The position numbers and the translations under genes were made by a program. Of a stretch of DNA of 40,976 bases, positions 13,819-23,900 are shown piece after piece (the first letter of the stretch is position 1; every line of letters begins with the position of its first letter). This DNA is from an uncultured Lentisphaerota bacterium (GTDB taxonomy: Bacteria > Verrucomicrobiota > Kiritimatiellia > CAIQIC01): positions 1-40,976 of the forward strand of contig CAIWHP010000103.1 in the NCBI GenBank assembly GCA_903912445.1, given 5' to 3'. Under the pieces are notes generated by a model. That model was not told the origin of the DNA. It did not search any database and saw only the letters and a program-made list of their open reading frames with translations.

Positions 13819-15882
13819 GTGAATAACAGCTGGCTGGCGGCCCTGATCTGGTTTGTATGCGTGCAGGTGCTCGCCTTCTACGCCTGGCCCCTGACCTTTG
13901 CTTTCTTCCGCCGCCTGCCGGATGCTGGATACGCTTTCTCGAAGATCATGGGACTGCTCATAGGAGGGTTCCTGTTCTGGGCGGGCTGGGCCTTTGGCCT
14001 GCTGCCGAACACCTTCATCGGCGCGTGGCTGGCCGTGCTGCTGCTGGCGCTGGCCGCCGCGGGGTTGAGTGCGCGCGCCGGAAACGACAACACGGTGGCG
14101 GCGTTGGCCTGGCTGCGCGCACAGCGCGGGCAGGTGCTGCTGACCGAGCTGCTTTTCCTGGGCGTGTTTCTGGGCTGGCTGCTCGTGCGGATGCATGATC
14201 CCGGCGTGAGTCACACGGAGCAGCCCATGGATCTCATGCTGCTGAATGCCTTGTGGACCAGCCCGACCTTTCCGCCGCACGATGCGTGGCTGAACGGGTA
14301 CAGCCTCGGCTATTATTATTTTGGGCAATGGTTGATCTGCTTTGTCGGGCGGCTGGCCAATCAGCCGCCCGATCTGGCCTACAACCTTGGGCAGTCCACC
14401 TGGTTTGCCTTGCTCGCCCTGGGCACGTTTGGGCTGGGGCGTAATCTGCTGGCCTTGGCCTTTCCGGTCCGTCCCAAACTGGCGCTGGCCGGCGGCTGTG
14501 CGGCGGCGCTCGTGGTGTGCTTCACGAGCAATCTGCGCGGCATGCTGGACGCTTGGCTGTCAGCCGCGCCAGCCTGGTGGTGGCAGGCGTCCCGTGCCGT
14601 CAGCGACGTGGCTCCGGACGGGAAAGCTATCCCGCTCATCACCGAGTTCCCTTTTTTCAGCTATCTGTTGGGGGATAATCACGCCCATGTGTTGGCCATG
14701 CCCTTCCTGCTGCTGGCACTGGCCGCGGCCTTGAACCTCCGGCTCAGCGGCGGGGCCGCTGCCGAGCACGACCAGGGCCTGCGCCGGGTGTTGGCTCGTT
14801 TGCCTCTGGGTGGCGCGAGCGTGCTGCTCTACGCGTTGGTCAGTGGCGCGCTGCTGCCTCTGAATACCTGGGATTTTCCGGCCGGCTGGCTGCTGCTGGT
14901 GACGGCCTATCCTGCGGCGTGGGACCGCCACGGTGTGCGCGAGCGGATGGTGTTTGCCGTGACCCTGACGCTGGCCGCCGTGCTGCTGTTCCTGCCTTAT
15001 CTGCTCACCGCGCAAAGCCAGTTCGCGGGCTTCTTTCTGAACAGACAGTGGTGCACGCCGTGGCGGGATGGCTGCCTGGTCTTCGGCGGCTTTCTGCCGG
15101 GCTTGCTCTTGTTGTTCTGGCTGCCGCGGGACCTCCGCGCAAATCCCGCGGCTGCCTTCGCACGCGGTCTGGCGGTGCTGGGGTTGTTGCTCGTGCTCGC
15201 GCCGGAGGTGGTGATCGTCCGCGACGGCTTTGCCAACCGCATGAACACGGTATTCAAATTCTATTATCAGGCCTGGCTGCTGCTGGGGGTGGCGGCCACG
15301 TGGGCCGCCTGCGTGGCGTTGACGCGACCGCGCACTGCCTGGGCCGGCGTGCTCGCTCTGGTGGTGGCCTTGCTGGGGCTTATGTATCCGTTGCGCTCGC
15401 TGCAGGAACGTTGCGCCGCGCCGCGCACCGGTCCGCTGGCCCTGTCGGTTTCCGCGGCGCTGCAAAGCGCCTGCCCCGACGAATTTCATGCGCTGCGCTG
15501 GCTGCAAACGAAAACGGCCCAGGACGCCGTGATTGCGGAGGCCCCCGGCTTGAGCTACCGGCCCTCCACGAGCCGGATGAGCGCATTTTCGGGCCGTCCG
15601 ACACTTTTGGGGTGGGAGGGGCACGAACGGCATTGGCGTGGTGTGCACTATGAAAGCATGGCCGCCGGCCGGTCCGCGGCCTTGCACGAGTTGTATACAG
15701 CAAACTCCACGGCGGAGGTGGCCCGGTTGCTCGCCGTTTGGAACGTGGAGTATGTGGTCGTCGGACCGGAGGAGCGCACACGCTACGGCATCACTCCACA
15801 GCGCGCGGCTATGCTGCGGCAGGCATTGAAGCCGGTCTACACCAACGGCACCGTGGGTATCTACCGGAGGAAGGACCGATGA
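13819..15882 (+). CDS. DUF2298 ('YYY') polytopic membrane protein
   Basis: The 687-residue protein has at least a dozen hydrophobic segments. It carries the hallmarks of the DUF2298/Chlor_Arch_YYY family: FFRRLPDAGYAFSKIMGLL near the start, SLGYYYFGQWL (about residue 160), ITEFPFFSYLLGDNHAHVLA (about 275), GALLPLNTWDFP, and RMNTVFKFYYQAWLLLG (about 475). The same landmarks recur in the C-terminal half of the fusion protein at 20909-25045. The family is known mainly from archaea and Chloroflexi and is thought to act in glycan or lipid-linked sugar metabolism; its biochemistry is not established. The GTG start has GGAG eight bases upstream. The stop overlaps the next gene's ATG (ATGA), making an operon. 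Confidence 0.9.
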   Translation: MNNSWLAALIWFVCVQVLAFYAWPLTFAFFRRLPDAGYAFSKIMGLLIGGFLFWAGWAFGLLPNTFIGAWLAVLLLALAAAGLSARAGNDNTVAALAWLRAQRGQVLLTELLFLGVFLGWLLVRMHDPGVSHTEQPMDLMLLNALWTSPTFPPHDAWLNGYSLGYYYFGQWLICFVGRLANQPPDLAYNLGQSTWFALLALGTFGLGRNLLALAFPVRPKLALAGGCAAALVVCFTSNLRGMLDAWLSAAPAWWWQASRAVSDVAPDGKAIPLITEFPFFSYLLGDNHAHVLAMPFLLLALAAALNLRLSGGAAAEHDQGLRRVLARLPLGGASVLLYALVSGALLPLNTWDFPAGWLLLVTAYPAAWDRHGVRERMVFAVTLTLAAVLLFLPYLLTAQSQFAGFFLNRQWCTPWRDGCLVFGGFLPGLLLLFWLPRDLRANPAAAFARGLAVLGLLLVLAPEVVIVRDGFANRMNTVFKFYYQAWLLLGVAATWAACVALTRPRTAWAGVLALVVALLGLMYPLRSLQERCAAPRTGPLALSVSAALQSACPDEFHALRWLQTKTAQDAVIAEAPGLSYRPSTSRMSAFSGRPTLLGWEGHERHWRGVHYESMAAGRSAALHELYTANSTAEVARLLAVWNVEYVVVGPEERTRYGITPQRAAMLRQALKPVYTNGTVGIYRRKDR

Positions 15883-18011
15883 ACGGCCTGCTGGAGCGCC
15901 TGAAGCGCTTTTGCCAAAACAGCTCCATGTCATGGGGGGCCGAATGGTGGCTCCCTGTGTTGATCCTGCTCGCTGTCGCGTGCGGCTCGCGCTTGTACGG
16001 GCTGGGGGAGCGCGCCATGAGCCATGACGAAAGCCTGCACACGTGGTATTCATGGGCGTTCGCCGCATACGACGGCTATGCGCATCACCCGATGACGCAT
16101 GGGCCCTTGCTCTTTCATTTGAATGCGCTGGTCTTCCGTTTGCTGGGCGACAGCGATGCGACCGCGCGGCTGCTGCCTGCCCTGGCCGGCGTCGGCGTGG
16201 TGGCCGGCTTGCTGTTCTTCCAGCGGTGGCTGGGACGCACCGCCGCATTTCTGGCGGCTGCCCTGGCCGTGCTGAGCCCCTCGTTGCTGTTCTACAGCCG
16301 CTATATCCGTAACGACCTGTATATGGCGTTTTTCGCGCTGATCTGGGTCTATGGTCTCTTCCGTTATCTCGAGACGCCCCGCTGGCGGTGGCTGGCGCTG
16401 GTCGCTTTGGGCATGGCGTTCTCGTTCGCCTGCAAGGAAATTGTTTTCATCACGGGCGTAATTTTCGGAGGCTGGCTGGTCGTGCTGGCGCTCTACCGGT
16501 GCCGCCCCCTCGAAAACAAAACCGATACTGGTCCCACAGATGCGCCCAAGCCATGCAGCAGCGGCCCCGCCGCCGATCTGGCGATGTTCATGCTGTGTAC
16601 GGCGTTGCCGTTCGCTTCGGCACTTGGCCTGCAAGCCTGCGGCTGGGATGCTTGCGACTGGTTGACGCCGCGGGGCCAACAGCGGGCGCTGGGCATGCAG
16701 GCGGCGTTGGCGCTGGCCGGGCTGGTCGGTGCGGCCGGTTGGCTCCGGCTGCGGCAGCGCGGGGCCCAACGCGATACACGGCCGCTGGTCCGCTGGTGGG
16801 TGACCTGTGCCGCGGGCTTCTGGCTGCTCCAGGTGATCCTCTACACCTCGGTGTTCACGAACATCCGGCCCGGCGCCGTCAGCGGTGTTTCGGGGAGCTT
16901 GGGCTACTGGCTGGCACAGCATGGCGTCCAGCGTGCGGGCCAGCCGTGGTTTTACTACCTGATGCTGGCGGCCCTCTACGAATTTCTTCCGCTGCTCCTC
17001 GCCGCAGGAGCGGTGGTGCGTTTCTTCATCTTGCGGCGCGAAAAGCCGCCGCTGCTGGTCAGCTTCTGCGCGGCTTGGGCCTTGGCGGCCTGCGTGGCCT
17101 ATTCTATTGCCGGCGAAAAAATGCCTTGGCTGCTGGTGCATATCACGCTGCCGCTGATCTTGCTGGGCGCCGTCTGGGCTGGCGGCTTCATCGACCGCTG
17201 TTTCAAGGACGGCTCGCCGCGCGTGCCGGCGCTGGCCTTGATGGCCTGCCTGCCGCTCATTTTTTATGCGCTCATCAATCTGCCGGCCACGGCAGCGTTC
17301 ACCGGCCGTACCCTCGTGGAAGCGCGCGAGCGCATGCACGGGCTGCGCGTGCTGGCTGCCGTGCTGCTGTTGGGCTGGCTGGCGTGGCGCTGCGCACCGC
17401 AGCTCCCGGCAGCGGCGCAGCGGCGCTGGCTGGGCGCGGGGGGCTTGGTGCTCCTGGTCGCCCTGACGGTGCGGACCGCCTTCCAGCTGGCGTTCGTCAA
17501 CTACGACCTGGCGGTCGAGCCGCTGGTCTATGCACACGGCACGCCGGATGTTACGCGCACCGCGCGCCGCGCGGAACACCTGCAGCGGCTGTGCGCCGGC
17601 CGGAACGCGCCGGTGGTGGCCTACGACGAACATAATACCTGGCCTTTCATCTGGTACTTCCGCCATGTGCAGGCCTGCGCCTACGGACAGCGCGTCAGCA
17701 ACGAAATACTTGCGGCGCCTTTGATCCTGTGCGGCGAACCCCAGCTGGCCGCGGTGCGCGCGTTGACGGGCACCGACTATGAGGAAGAGGTCATCATCTC
17801 CATGTGGTGGCCGCAGGACGGCTACAAACGCGGTTTGCTGGAAAGCGCCCGGAACATCGTCAGGGAGCGCGACCAGTGGCGCTGGCTCTGGCGCGTGGTG
17901 GCGTTCCGTGATTATCCCGGCACGACGTTGGCCGCCTGGCCGAAGCGCCGGTCGGCGCATCTTTTCATCCGCAAGGACTGGGCGGCCCGCGTCGAGCATG
18001 ACGGGGAATGA
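15879..18011 (+). CDS. Agl23-like (TIGR03663) GT-C membrane protein
   Basis: From the ATG at 15879, which overlaps the previous stop and follows GGAGG, the product has 710 residues. MSHDESLHTWYSW (Asp-Glu about residues 50-51) in the first periplasmic loop is the acidic motif of GT-C glycosyltransferases. YAHHPMTHGPLLFHLNAL, LLFYSRYIRNDLYM and GEKMPWLLVHITLPLIL are signatures of TIGR03663, named for the archaeal flippase-associated protein Agl23. About 11-13 membrane helices are followed by a soluble C-terminal part (residues from about 555). It probably transfers or helps flip a polyprenyl-linked sugar; donor and acceptor are unknown. The operon partners are DUF2298 upstream and GT4 downstream. 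Confidence 0.9.
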   Translation: MNGLLERLKRFCQNSSMSWGAEWWLPVLILLAVACGSRLYGLGERAMSHDESLHTWYSWAFAAYDGYAHHPMTHGPLLFHLNALVFRLLGDSDATARLLPALAGVGVVAGLLFFQRWLGRTAAFLAAALAVLSPSLLFYSRYIRNDLYMAFFALIWVYGLFRYLETPRWRWLALVALGMAFSFACKEIVFITGVIFGGWLVVLALYRCRPLENKTDTGPTDAPKPCSSGPAADLAMFMLCTALPFASALGLQACGWDACDWLTPRGQQRALGMQAALALAGLVGAAGWLRLRQRGAQRDTRPLVRWWVTCAAGFWLLQVILYTSVFTNIRPGAVSGVSGSLGYWLAQHGVQRAGQPWFYYLMLAALYEFLPLLLAAGAVVRFFILRREKPPLLVSFCAAWALAACVAYSIAGEKMPWLLVHITLPLILLGAVWAGGFIDRCFKDGSPRVPALALMACLPLIFYALINLPATAAFTGRTLVEARERMHGLRVLAAVLLLGWLAWRCAPQLPAAAQRRWLGAGGLVLLVALTVRTAFQLAFVNYDLAVEPLVYAHGTPDVTRTARRAEHLQRLCAGRNAPVVAYDEHNTWPFIWYFRHVQACAYGQRVSNEILAAPLILCGEPQLAAVRALTGTDYEEEVIISMWWPQDGYKRGLLESARNIVRERDQWRWLWRVVAFRDYPGTTLAAWPKRRSAHLFIRKDWAARVEHDGE

Positions 18012-18014
18012 CGC

Positions 18015-19175
18015 ATGAATATTCTGATGGCATTAACCTACTTCCGGCCCCATATCAGCGGCCTGACCATCGCCGTGGAGCGGCTGGCACGCGGGTTGAC
18101 AGAACGCGGGCACCATGTGACGGTGCTTACCTCGCGCTATGACCGCCGTCTGCCGCAGCGTGAAATACGCGAGGGTGTGCAGCTCGAACGCGTACCGGTG
18201 CTGTGCCGCGTCGGCAAAGGCGTGATCATGCCTGCGTTCGGCCTTACCGCGACGCGACTTATTCGCCAATGTGACGCGCTTAGCATACATCTGCCCCAAC
18301 TGGATTCAGCCGGCTTGGCTCTGCGTGGCCGGGCATGGCGCAAGCCCACCATCGTCACCCATCATTGCCAACTGTCGCTGCCGGCGGGCGCACTGCATCG
18401 CATCGCAGAACCCGTGCTGACCGCGGTGCACCACCTGGCCTGCCACGCCGCGCACGCCGTGGTGACGCATACGGATGACTATGCGATGCACACGCCCTTT
18501 CTCCGGCCTTTCGCCGCCAAACTCCACATCATCCCCCCCGCCGTGTGCATGGCCACGGCCGCTCCGGAAGCCGTGGTTGCCTTCAGGCGCCGTCATCAGT
18601 TGGACGAGCATGACTTGGTGATCGGAATGTGCGGCCGGCTGGCGGCCGAAAAGGGCGTGGAGGTGCTTGCAGGCGCCCTGCGGCGCGTGCTGCAGGCCCA
18701 GCCGCGCGCGCGCGTGCTTTACGCAGGTGAACACCTCAACGTCTTTGGCGAAGAAGGCTACTCGAGGCGCTTGGCCACTTTGCTCGGCCCCTTTGGCGAC
18801 CGATGGCGATTCCTAGGCGTGTTGCCGGAGGATGAACTGCCTGTTTTTTTCTCCGCCTTGTCCCTGCTCGTCATGCCCAGCCTTAATTCAACAGAGGCTT
18901 TCGGTATGGTGCAGGTCGAGGCCATGCTATGTGGTGTGCCGGTGGTGGCCTCGGATCTCCCGGGCGTTCGCCAGCCCATATTGAGCAGCGGCATGGGCCG
19001 CCTTGTGCCGCCGGGCGACGACAGGGCCCTGGCCGAAGCTATTCTGGATGTTGCCGCGCGCCGACCCCAACTGGTCAAGGCCAAGCCGAATCTAGCCGAG
19101 GAGTTCAACCCGCACGCGATCGCGGGCCGCTATGAACGGATCTTTGCAGAACTTGCGGCGCGTCGCCCTGCCTGA
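18015..19175 (+). CDS. GT4 family glycosyltransferase
   Basis: The 386-residue protein is a cytoplasmic GT-B fold enzyme. N-terminal MALTYFRPHISGLTIAVERLARGL binds the acceptor side. The C-terminal nucleotide-sugar half holds GMCGRLAAEKGVEVLAGAL, FLGVLPEDELPVFFSAL and STEAFGMVQVEAMLCGVPVV, the last containing the E-x7-E donor motif. It follows the Agl23-like gene after three bases, so it is the third gene of the operon. It would add a sugar to a lipid-linked precursor before export. Sugar specificity cannot be read from sequence. Its TGA stop forms part of a TGATCA palindrome shared with the stop of the convergent methyltransferase. Confidence 0.92.
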   Translation: MNILMALTYFRPHISGLTIAVERLARGLTERGHHVTVLTSRYDRRLPQREIREGVQLERVPVLCRVGKGVIMPAFGLTATRLIRQCDALSIHLPQLDSAGLALRGRAWRKPTIVTHHCQLSLPAGALHRIAEPVLTAVHHLACHAAHAVVTHTDDYAMHTPFLRPFAAKLHIIPPAVCMATAAPEAVVAFRRRHQLDEHDLVIGMCGRLAAEKGVEVLAGALRRVLQAQPRARVLYAGEHLNVFGEEGYSRRLATLLGPFGDRWRFLGVLPEDELPVFFSALSLLVMPSLNSTEAFGMVQVEAMLCGVPVVASDLPGVRQPILSSGMGRLVPPGDDRALAEAILDVAARRPQLVKAKPNLAEEFNPHAIAGRYERIFAELAARRPA

Positions 19176-20009
19176 TCAGGTCTTTTCCGCCGCGATGAAG
19201 CAGCAGCCGGCATCTGAGGGGTCAGGCTCACTGATGAAACGGGCGAGCAGACGCTCTTCCCCGTAGAACAAGGGACGCCAAGGCCAGAACACCCAGCGGC
19301 CCAACAGCTGGCGGGATAGCCAGTCGGGTGCGCCCCAGACATGGAGCAGGTCAAACCAGCCACAGGCCTCCCGTGAGAAATAGCCGGTGCATTGTGTAAC
19401 TCGAAAGCCAGAGGCCTCGAGCCGGCGTTGCCACGCCGCCGGACTATCCAGGTGATAATGCCGCTGAAACCGTGTGAACCAGGCTTGATAACGCCGGGCC
19501 ATTCCCGTCGCACCCAGACCTTTGAGTATCCGGAAGCCCGCCAGCCCCTCGTTCAGGCGGTCGGTGGGGACGGTGATGATCAGGCGGCCGCCGGGCCGCA
19601 AGACGCGGTATATTTCGGAGAGAACCGGCTCCAGGCTCGGGAGATGTTCCAGCACGCTGTTGCTGATCACGGCACCGAAGGCGGCCTCTGGAAAGGGTAG
19701 CTGCGTCGCGTCGGCACAAACCGTGGTGTCATAGGCGCCACAGGACCGTGCCTCGGCCAGCATATCCGCGTCCGCATCTACGCCCGTCTCCAGCCGGCCC
19801 CACACGGCCACGGCAAAATGTCCATCGCCACAACCCAGATCCAGGACGGGGTGCGGCAACGGGCCAAACTCCGCGCAAAGCCGCGCTTCCATGGCGCGCA
19901 TCAGCGCCCGAAACGCCGGCAGATCACGACGCTGCCGCCAGTAGAGCTCACGGCTGTCCCGGATGAGCCGAGCCGCCTCTTTAGTCGTTGTTGTGTTCAC
20001 GTCATGCAT
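19176..20009 (-). CDS. Class I SAM-dependent methyltransferase
   Basis: The 277-residue protein starts at the ATG at 20009, which has GAGG seven bases upstream; a TTG at 20024 is possible but weaker. HPVLDLGCGDGHFAVAV is motif I for SAM binding. ADATQLPFPEAAFGAVISNSVLEHL and IYRVLRPGGRLIITVP are motifs of the Methyltransf_11 type. A lineage-specific C-terminal part (RYQAWFTRFQRHYHLDS, WGAPDWLSRQLLG) follows. It lies eight bases after the FkbM gene on the same strand, so the two form an operon running against the GT genes. It probably methylates a sugar or lipid-linked glycan end; this is inferred from context. Confidence 0.88.
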   Translation of the reverse strand: MHDVNTTTTKEAARLIRDSRELYWRQRRDLPAFRALMRAMEARLCAEFGPLPHPVLDLGCGDGHFAVAVWGRLETGVDADADMLAEARSCGAYDTTVCADATQLPFPEAAFGAVISNSVLEHLPSLEPVLSEIYRVLRPGGRLIITVPTDRLNEGLAGFRILKGLGATGMARRYQAWFTRFQRHYHLDSPAAWQRRLEASGFRVTQCTGYFSREACGWFDLLHVWGAPDWLSRQLLGRWVFWPWRPLFYGEERLLARFISEPDPSDAGCCFIAAEKT

Positions 20010-20017
20010 CGCAGACC

Positions 20018-20896
20018 TCAGCAAGCTTCGGGCCGCTCATCGGACCTTGTGAAATACAGGAATCCGATTTTGCGACGTACCGGGCTCGGATGGCAGTGCG
20101 CCCGGTAGCCCTGTTGCTCAAGCAACGTTACCAGTTCGCCATGGGCATGCCCGGCGATCCCGTCGTGATATTCCATCACGATTCTCCGGATGCGCGGCCA
20201 GAGCGCCGGCGCTGCGGCGGGTAAGATTTCATACTCAGCGCCTTCACAATCTATCTTGAGCAAATCGCACACGCCGCCCGGCAGCCGGGCCACCACGTCG
20301 GCCAAGGTGACCCCGGCGACCGTCAGGGCAGTCGCGGTGTGCATGTCCGCTGCGCTGGCGCGGAGCTGCGGCGCCCAGGTGGCGCCTGTCATCACGGTCA
20401 TCGGGCCGGTACGCGCGCCGACAGCCTCGGCAAAGGCGTTTACCTGAGCGGCGGCGTTGTGCCGGAGGTTCGCGGCGAGCCGGGTGAACAAATCGGGTTG
20501 CGGTTCATACGCGTGGATCACGCCATGCGGCGCGCAATGTGCAGCCAGCAGCGCGAAATCGCCCACGGCGGCGCCAAGGTCCACAATGCACCAGCCGTCC
20601 AGGATCGGCGTGCCCATCCGTTCATAGCAACGGTCCAGGCAGGTCTCCTTGACAATCCAGGCTTCCATGGCGTTTTGCACGGCGATAACCAAGGCCGGAT
20701 GGCGCAGCCGCAGCAGCCGTGTGCGTCGCCCGCCGAGGCCCGAAAAAATCGGCACCAGCACCGTCCAGTTTCTGACCCCGCGCAACAGCGTGAAGATAGA
20801 GGTCAGATAATACGCCATCCGGCGCGTCAACCGTATCGCGTCTTGCGCTACTCTGGCCACTTCCGCACTTGCCACCCCGAACGCTTTCATGTTCAT
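20018..20896 (-). CDS. FkbM family methyltransferase
   Basis: From the ATG at 20896 (GGTGG upstream) the product has 292 residues; a second ATG lies at 20890. CIVDLGAAVGDFALLAAHCAP is the SAM-binding motif I and LLKIDCEGAEYEIL is the signature of FkbM-type O-methyltransferases. The first 90 residues are basic and partly hydrophobic (MAYYLTSIFTLLRG). FkbM enzymes often O-methylate sugars in surface polysaccharides, which fits the locus. The start codon lies only 12 bases from the start of the divergent giant glycosyltransferase gene, so their promoters must lie inside each other's coding sequence. Upstream in-frame extensions (to 21187) are shadows of that gene. Confidence 0.88.
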   Translation of the reverse strand: MNMKAFGVASAEVARVAQDAIRLTRRMAYYLTSIFTLLRGVRNWTVLVPIFSGLGGRRTRLLRLRHPALVIAVQNAMEAWIVKETCLDRCYERMGTPILDGWCIVDLGAAVGDFALLAAHCAPHGVIHAYEPQPDLFTRLAANLRHNAAAQVNAFAEAVGARTGPMTVMTGATWAPQLRASAADMHTATALTVAGVTLADVVARLPGGVCDLLKIDCEGAEYEILPAAAPALWPRIRRIVMEYHDGIAGHAHGELVTLLEQQGYRAHCHPSPVRRKIGFLYFTRSDERPEAC

Positions 20897-20908
20897 ATCA
20901 TTCCACCC

Positions 20909-23900
20909 ATGAAACCCTTCACCTCGCGGGTCGTTACGGTCGGCATCCTCGCGGCGATCTTGTTGCTGGCCGCCGCGCTGCGTCTGGCCGGGCGGAACTG
21001 GGATCAAAGCCACCTGCTGCATCCGGACGAACGGTTCCTCTGCATGACGACCGTGGCGCTCGAGGTGCCCTCTTCCTGGAACGCCTATCTCGATACCGCT
21101 CACTCCCCGCTCAATCCCCACAACCGGGGCTGCCGTTTCTACCCGTATGGCACGCTGCCGTTGTTTGCCATTCGCCTGCTTTCGCATGCGCTGTCGTTCA
21201 ACTCGCTCGAAGACGTTTGCCTGCTCGGCCGCGCCTGCTCGGCCCTCGTGGATGTGGCCACGGTGCTGCTCCTCTTCCTGCTCGGGCGCCGGCTCTACGG
21301 CCGCGCCGCCGGGTTGCTGGCTGCGTTTTTATACTCTATTTGCGTGCTGCCCATCCAGCAGTCTCATTTCTTTACCGTGGATGCCTGGGCCACGCTGTGC
21401 ACGCTGGCCTTTTTACTGTGCGCCACGTGGGCAGCGGCGCGCGGCGGAGTGCTCCGCCAGGCTGCCGCCGGGGTGCTGCTCGGTTTGATGCTGGCCACCA
21501 AACTGAGCCTGATCTCGTTTGCGGCGCTGGCGCTGTGCGCGGTGCTGTTGCCGCTGGCCAGCGCGAAAGAGCGGTGGTCCTGCCGCCGTCTGGCGTGCGC
21601 TGCCGCCGGTCTGGCCGTCATGGCAGCGGGCGCGCTGCTGGCCTTTCGCCTGGCCAATCCCTATGCCTTTGCCGGGCCGGGTTTCTTCTCCGGCCTGAAT
21701 CCCCTGTGGCTCGACAACCTGAAGGAATTGTCGGGGCTGGTCAGCGGCCGCGTGGATTTTCCGCCCGCGCTCCAGTGGGCTGACCGCGTGCGGTTGCTCT
21801 TTCCTTGGTGGAACATGGTGGCCTTCGGTTTGGGACCCGCGTTGGGCTTGGCCGCCTGGGCCGGTTGGCTGGCCGAAGGGTTCAGCCTGTGGCGCGCCAC
21901 CGAAAGGAAAACCGAGCGCTTCCTCGTGTGGGCGTGCATTCCGCTGCTGCTGCTGCATCTCGGGTCGCAATTCGCCTGCTCCATGCGCTACCTGATGCCG
22001 ATCTATCCGCCGCTGCTCCTGCTGGGGGCCCACGGCCTGATCCGCCTGGCAGAGCACGGCGCACGCGCCTCACGTGCCGCCCTCAAAAACGCCGCGACTC
22101 TGGCCTTTGCCCTGGTGCTGCTTGGCGCCCTGGCGTGGACGGTGGCGTTCACCGCGATCTACCGCCAGCCTCACACGCGCCTCGCCGCCAGCCGCTGGCT
22201 GCTCGACCACGTGCCCGCCGGCAGCGCCATCGCCAACGAATATTGGGACGACCCGTTACCCCTGCGGATGGAACCTGGCAACAACCCGCTCACCAGCCGC
22301 TACAAGTCCCTGACCTTGACGTGGTATGACGAGGATACGGCCGACAAACTTGAACGGATGCTGGACGTCCTCGAGCGTACCGATGTCGTGGTGCTGTCCA
22401 GCCATCGACTGCTGGACAGCATTCCGCGCCTGCCCATGCGCTTCCCGATGACCACGCGGTACTACCAATACCTGCTCGACGGCCGGCTGGGCTTTGAGCG
22501 TGTCGCGGTGTTCGAATCTTTCCCGTCACTCGGCGGTTGGCGTCTCAACGATCAAATTGCCGAAGAAGCTTTCAGCGTATACGACCACCCGCGTGTGCAA
22601 CTCTTTCGCAAGACGCCGGCGTGGTCGGCCGCGGCCGCGCGCCGGTTGCTGGGGGAGGGCATCGCCTGGGACAACATCCCGCGCGTGCCCTCCGTCCGCG
22701 CGGTGGGCTGGCATAACGGCATGCACCTTGATGCGGAACAGCAACGGCGGGTGGAGCAGGGCGGCACGTGGTCGCGCCAGCTCGATCCGCAGCATGGCTT
22801 GTACGACCGCGCCAGTCCGGTCCAACGGTTCCCGGTTCTGTTCTGGATGCTCGCCGTGTCAGGGCTGGGGCTGGCGGCGTTCCCGCTCACGGCCTGCGTG
22901 TTGCGCCGTCTGCCGGATCGGGGTTGGCTGGTATCCAAATCCGTGGGATTGCTGCTGGTGGGCAGCGGGGCGTGGCTCTTAGCGAACCTGCGCCAGACGC
23001 CGCTCCAGGGCCATCTGGTCCTGACGCTTTTGCTCGCGCTCTGTTCGGCCGTTCTGGCGTGGCGCATGCGGCGCACGCACGGGGCTTTGTGGCGCCAGCG
23101 CGGCCGCTTGCTCATGCTGGAAGAAGGGGTCTTCTGGTTGATTTTTTTGGCCTTCCTTGTGTTGCGCGCCGGGAACCCCGATCTTTGGCATCCGTTCCGC
23201 GGCGGCGAGAAGCCCATGGACTTCGCCTTCCTCCAGGCCATCCTGAAAAGCGCCAGCTGGCCGCCCTATCATCCCTGGGCCGCGGGTGAATTCATCAATT
23301 ACTACTATTACGGGTTCGTACTGATGGCCGTGCCCATCCGCCTCACCGGCCTGCTGCCGGAGATCGCCTACAATCTTGCCGTGCCCACCTGTGCTGCGCT
23401 GCTGGCGGCGGCCGCCTTCACCGGGGCCGGTGCGCTCAGCTCGGCCTTCCGGCCGCGGTGTAGCGGCCAGCGTGCGACGCCCAACGACGGTGCCCGGCGA
23501 CTGCGGGCCTATGTCATGGCCGGGCTGACCGGCGTCTTCCTTTCCGTGCTGGCAGGCAATCTGGCGTCCTGGCAAGTGGCAGGCAGTGTGTCGCCCGGCG
23601 ATCCCCAATGGTACTGGAATCCCTCGCGGGCCATCCCTGTGCCGGCCGGGGCCGTGCAGCCGATCACGGAGTTCCCGTTTTTCACGTTGCTCTTTGGCGA
23701 CCTCCACGCGCACCTGCTGGCGGCGCCGTTCATGCTCCTCGTGCTCGTGCTTTGCATCCAATGGCTCCGCCGGCCCGGTTGGCCTGTGCTCCTGATGCTG
23801 GCGCTGGTCACCGGCGCGCTCTATCCGCTCAACGCCTGGGATTATCCCACCAGCCTCGTGCTCGTGATGGTCGCCCTTGCCATCGGCCAATGGCAGCGCC

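Noticed and set aside
13673-13822. 49-codon frame overlapping the start of the DUF2298 gene
   Set aside because: No ribosome site, no recognisable features and composition like random high-GC sequence; a leader peptide cannot be supported.
20339-20908. 570-base in-frame N-terminal extension of the giant glycosyltransferase
   Set aside because: It is antisense to the FkbM methyltransferase, has no membrane or domain pattern, and the hydrophobic N-terminal helix typical of GT-C proteins starts at the ATG at 20909.
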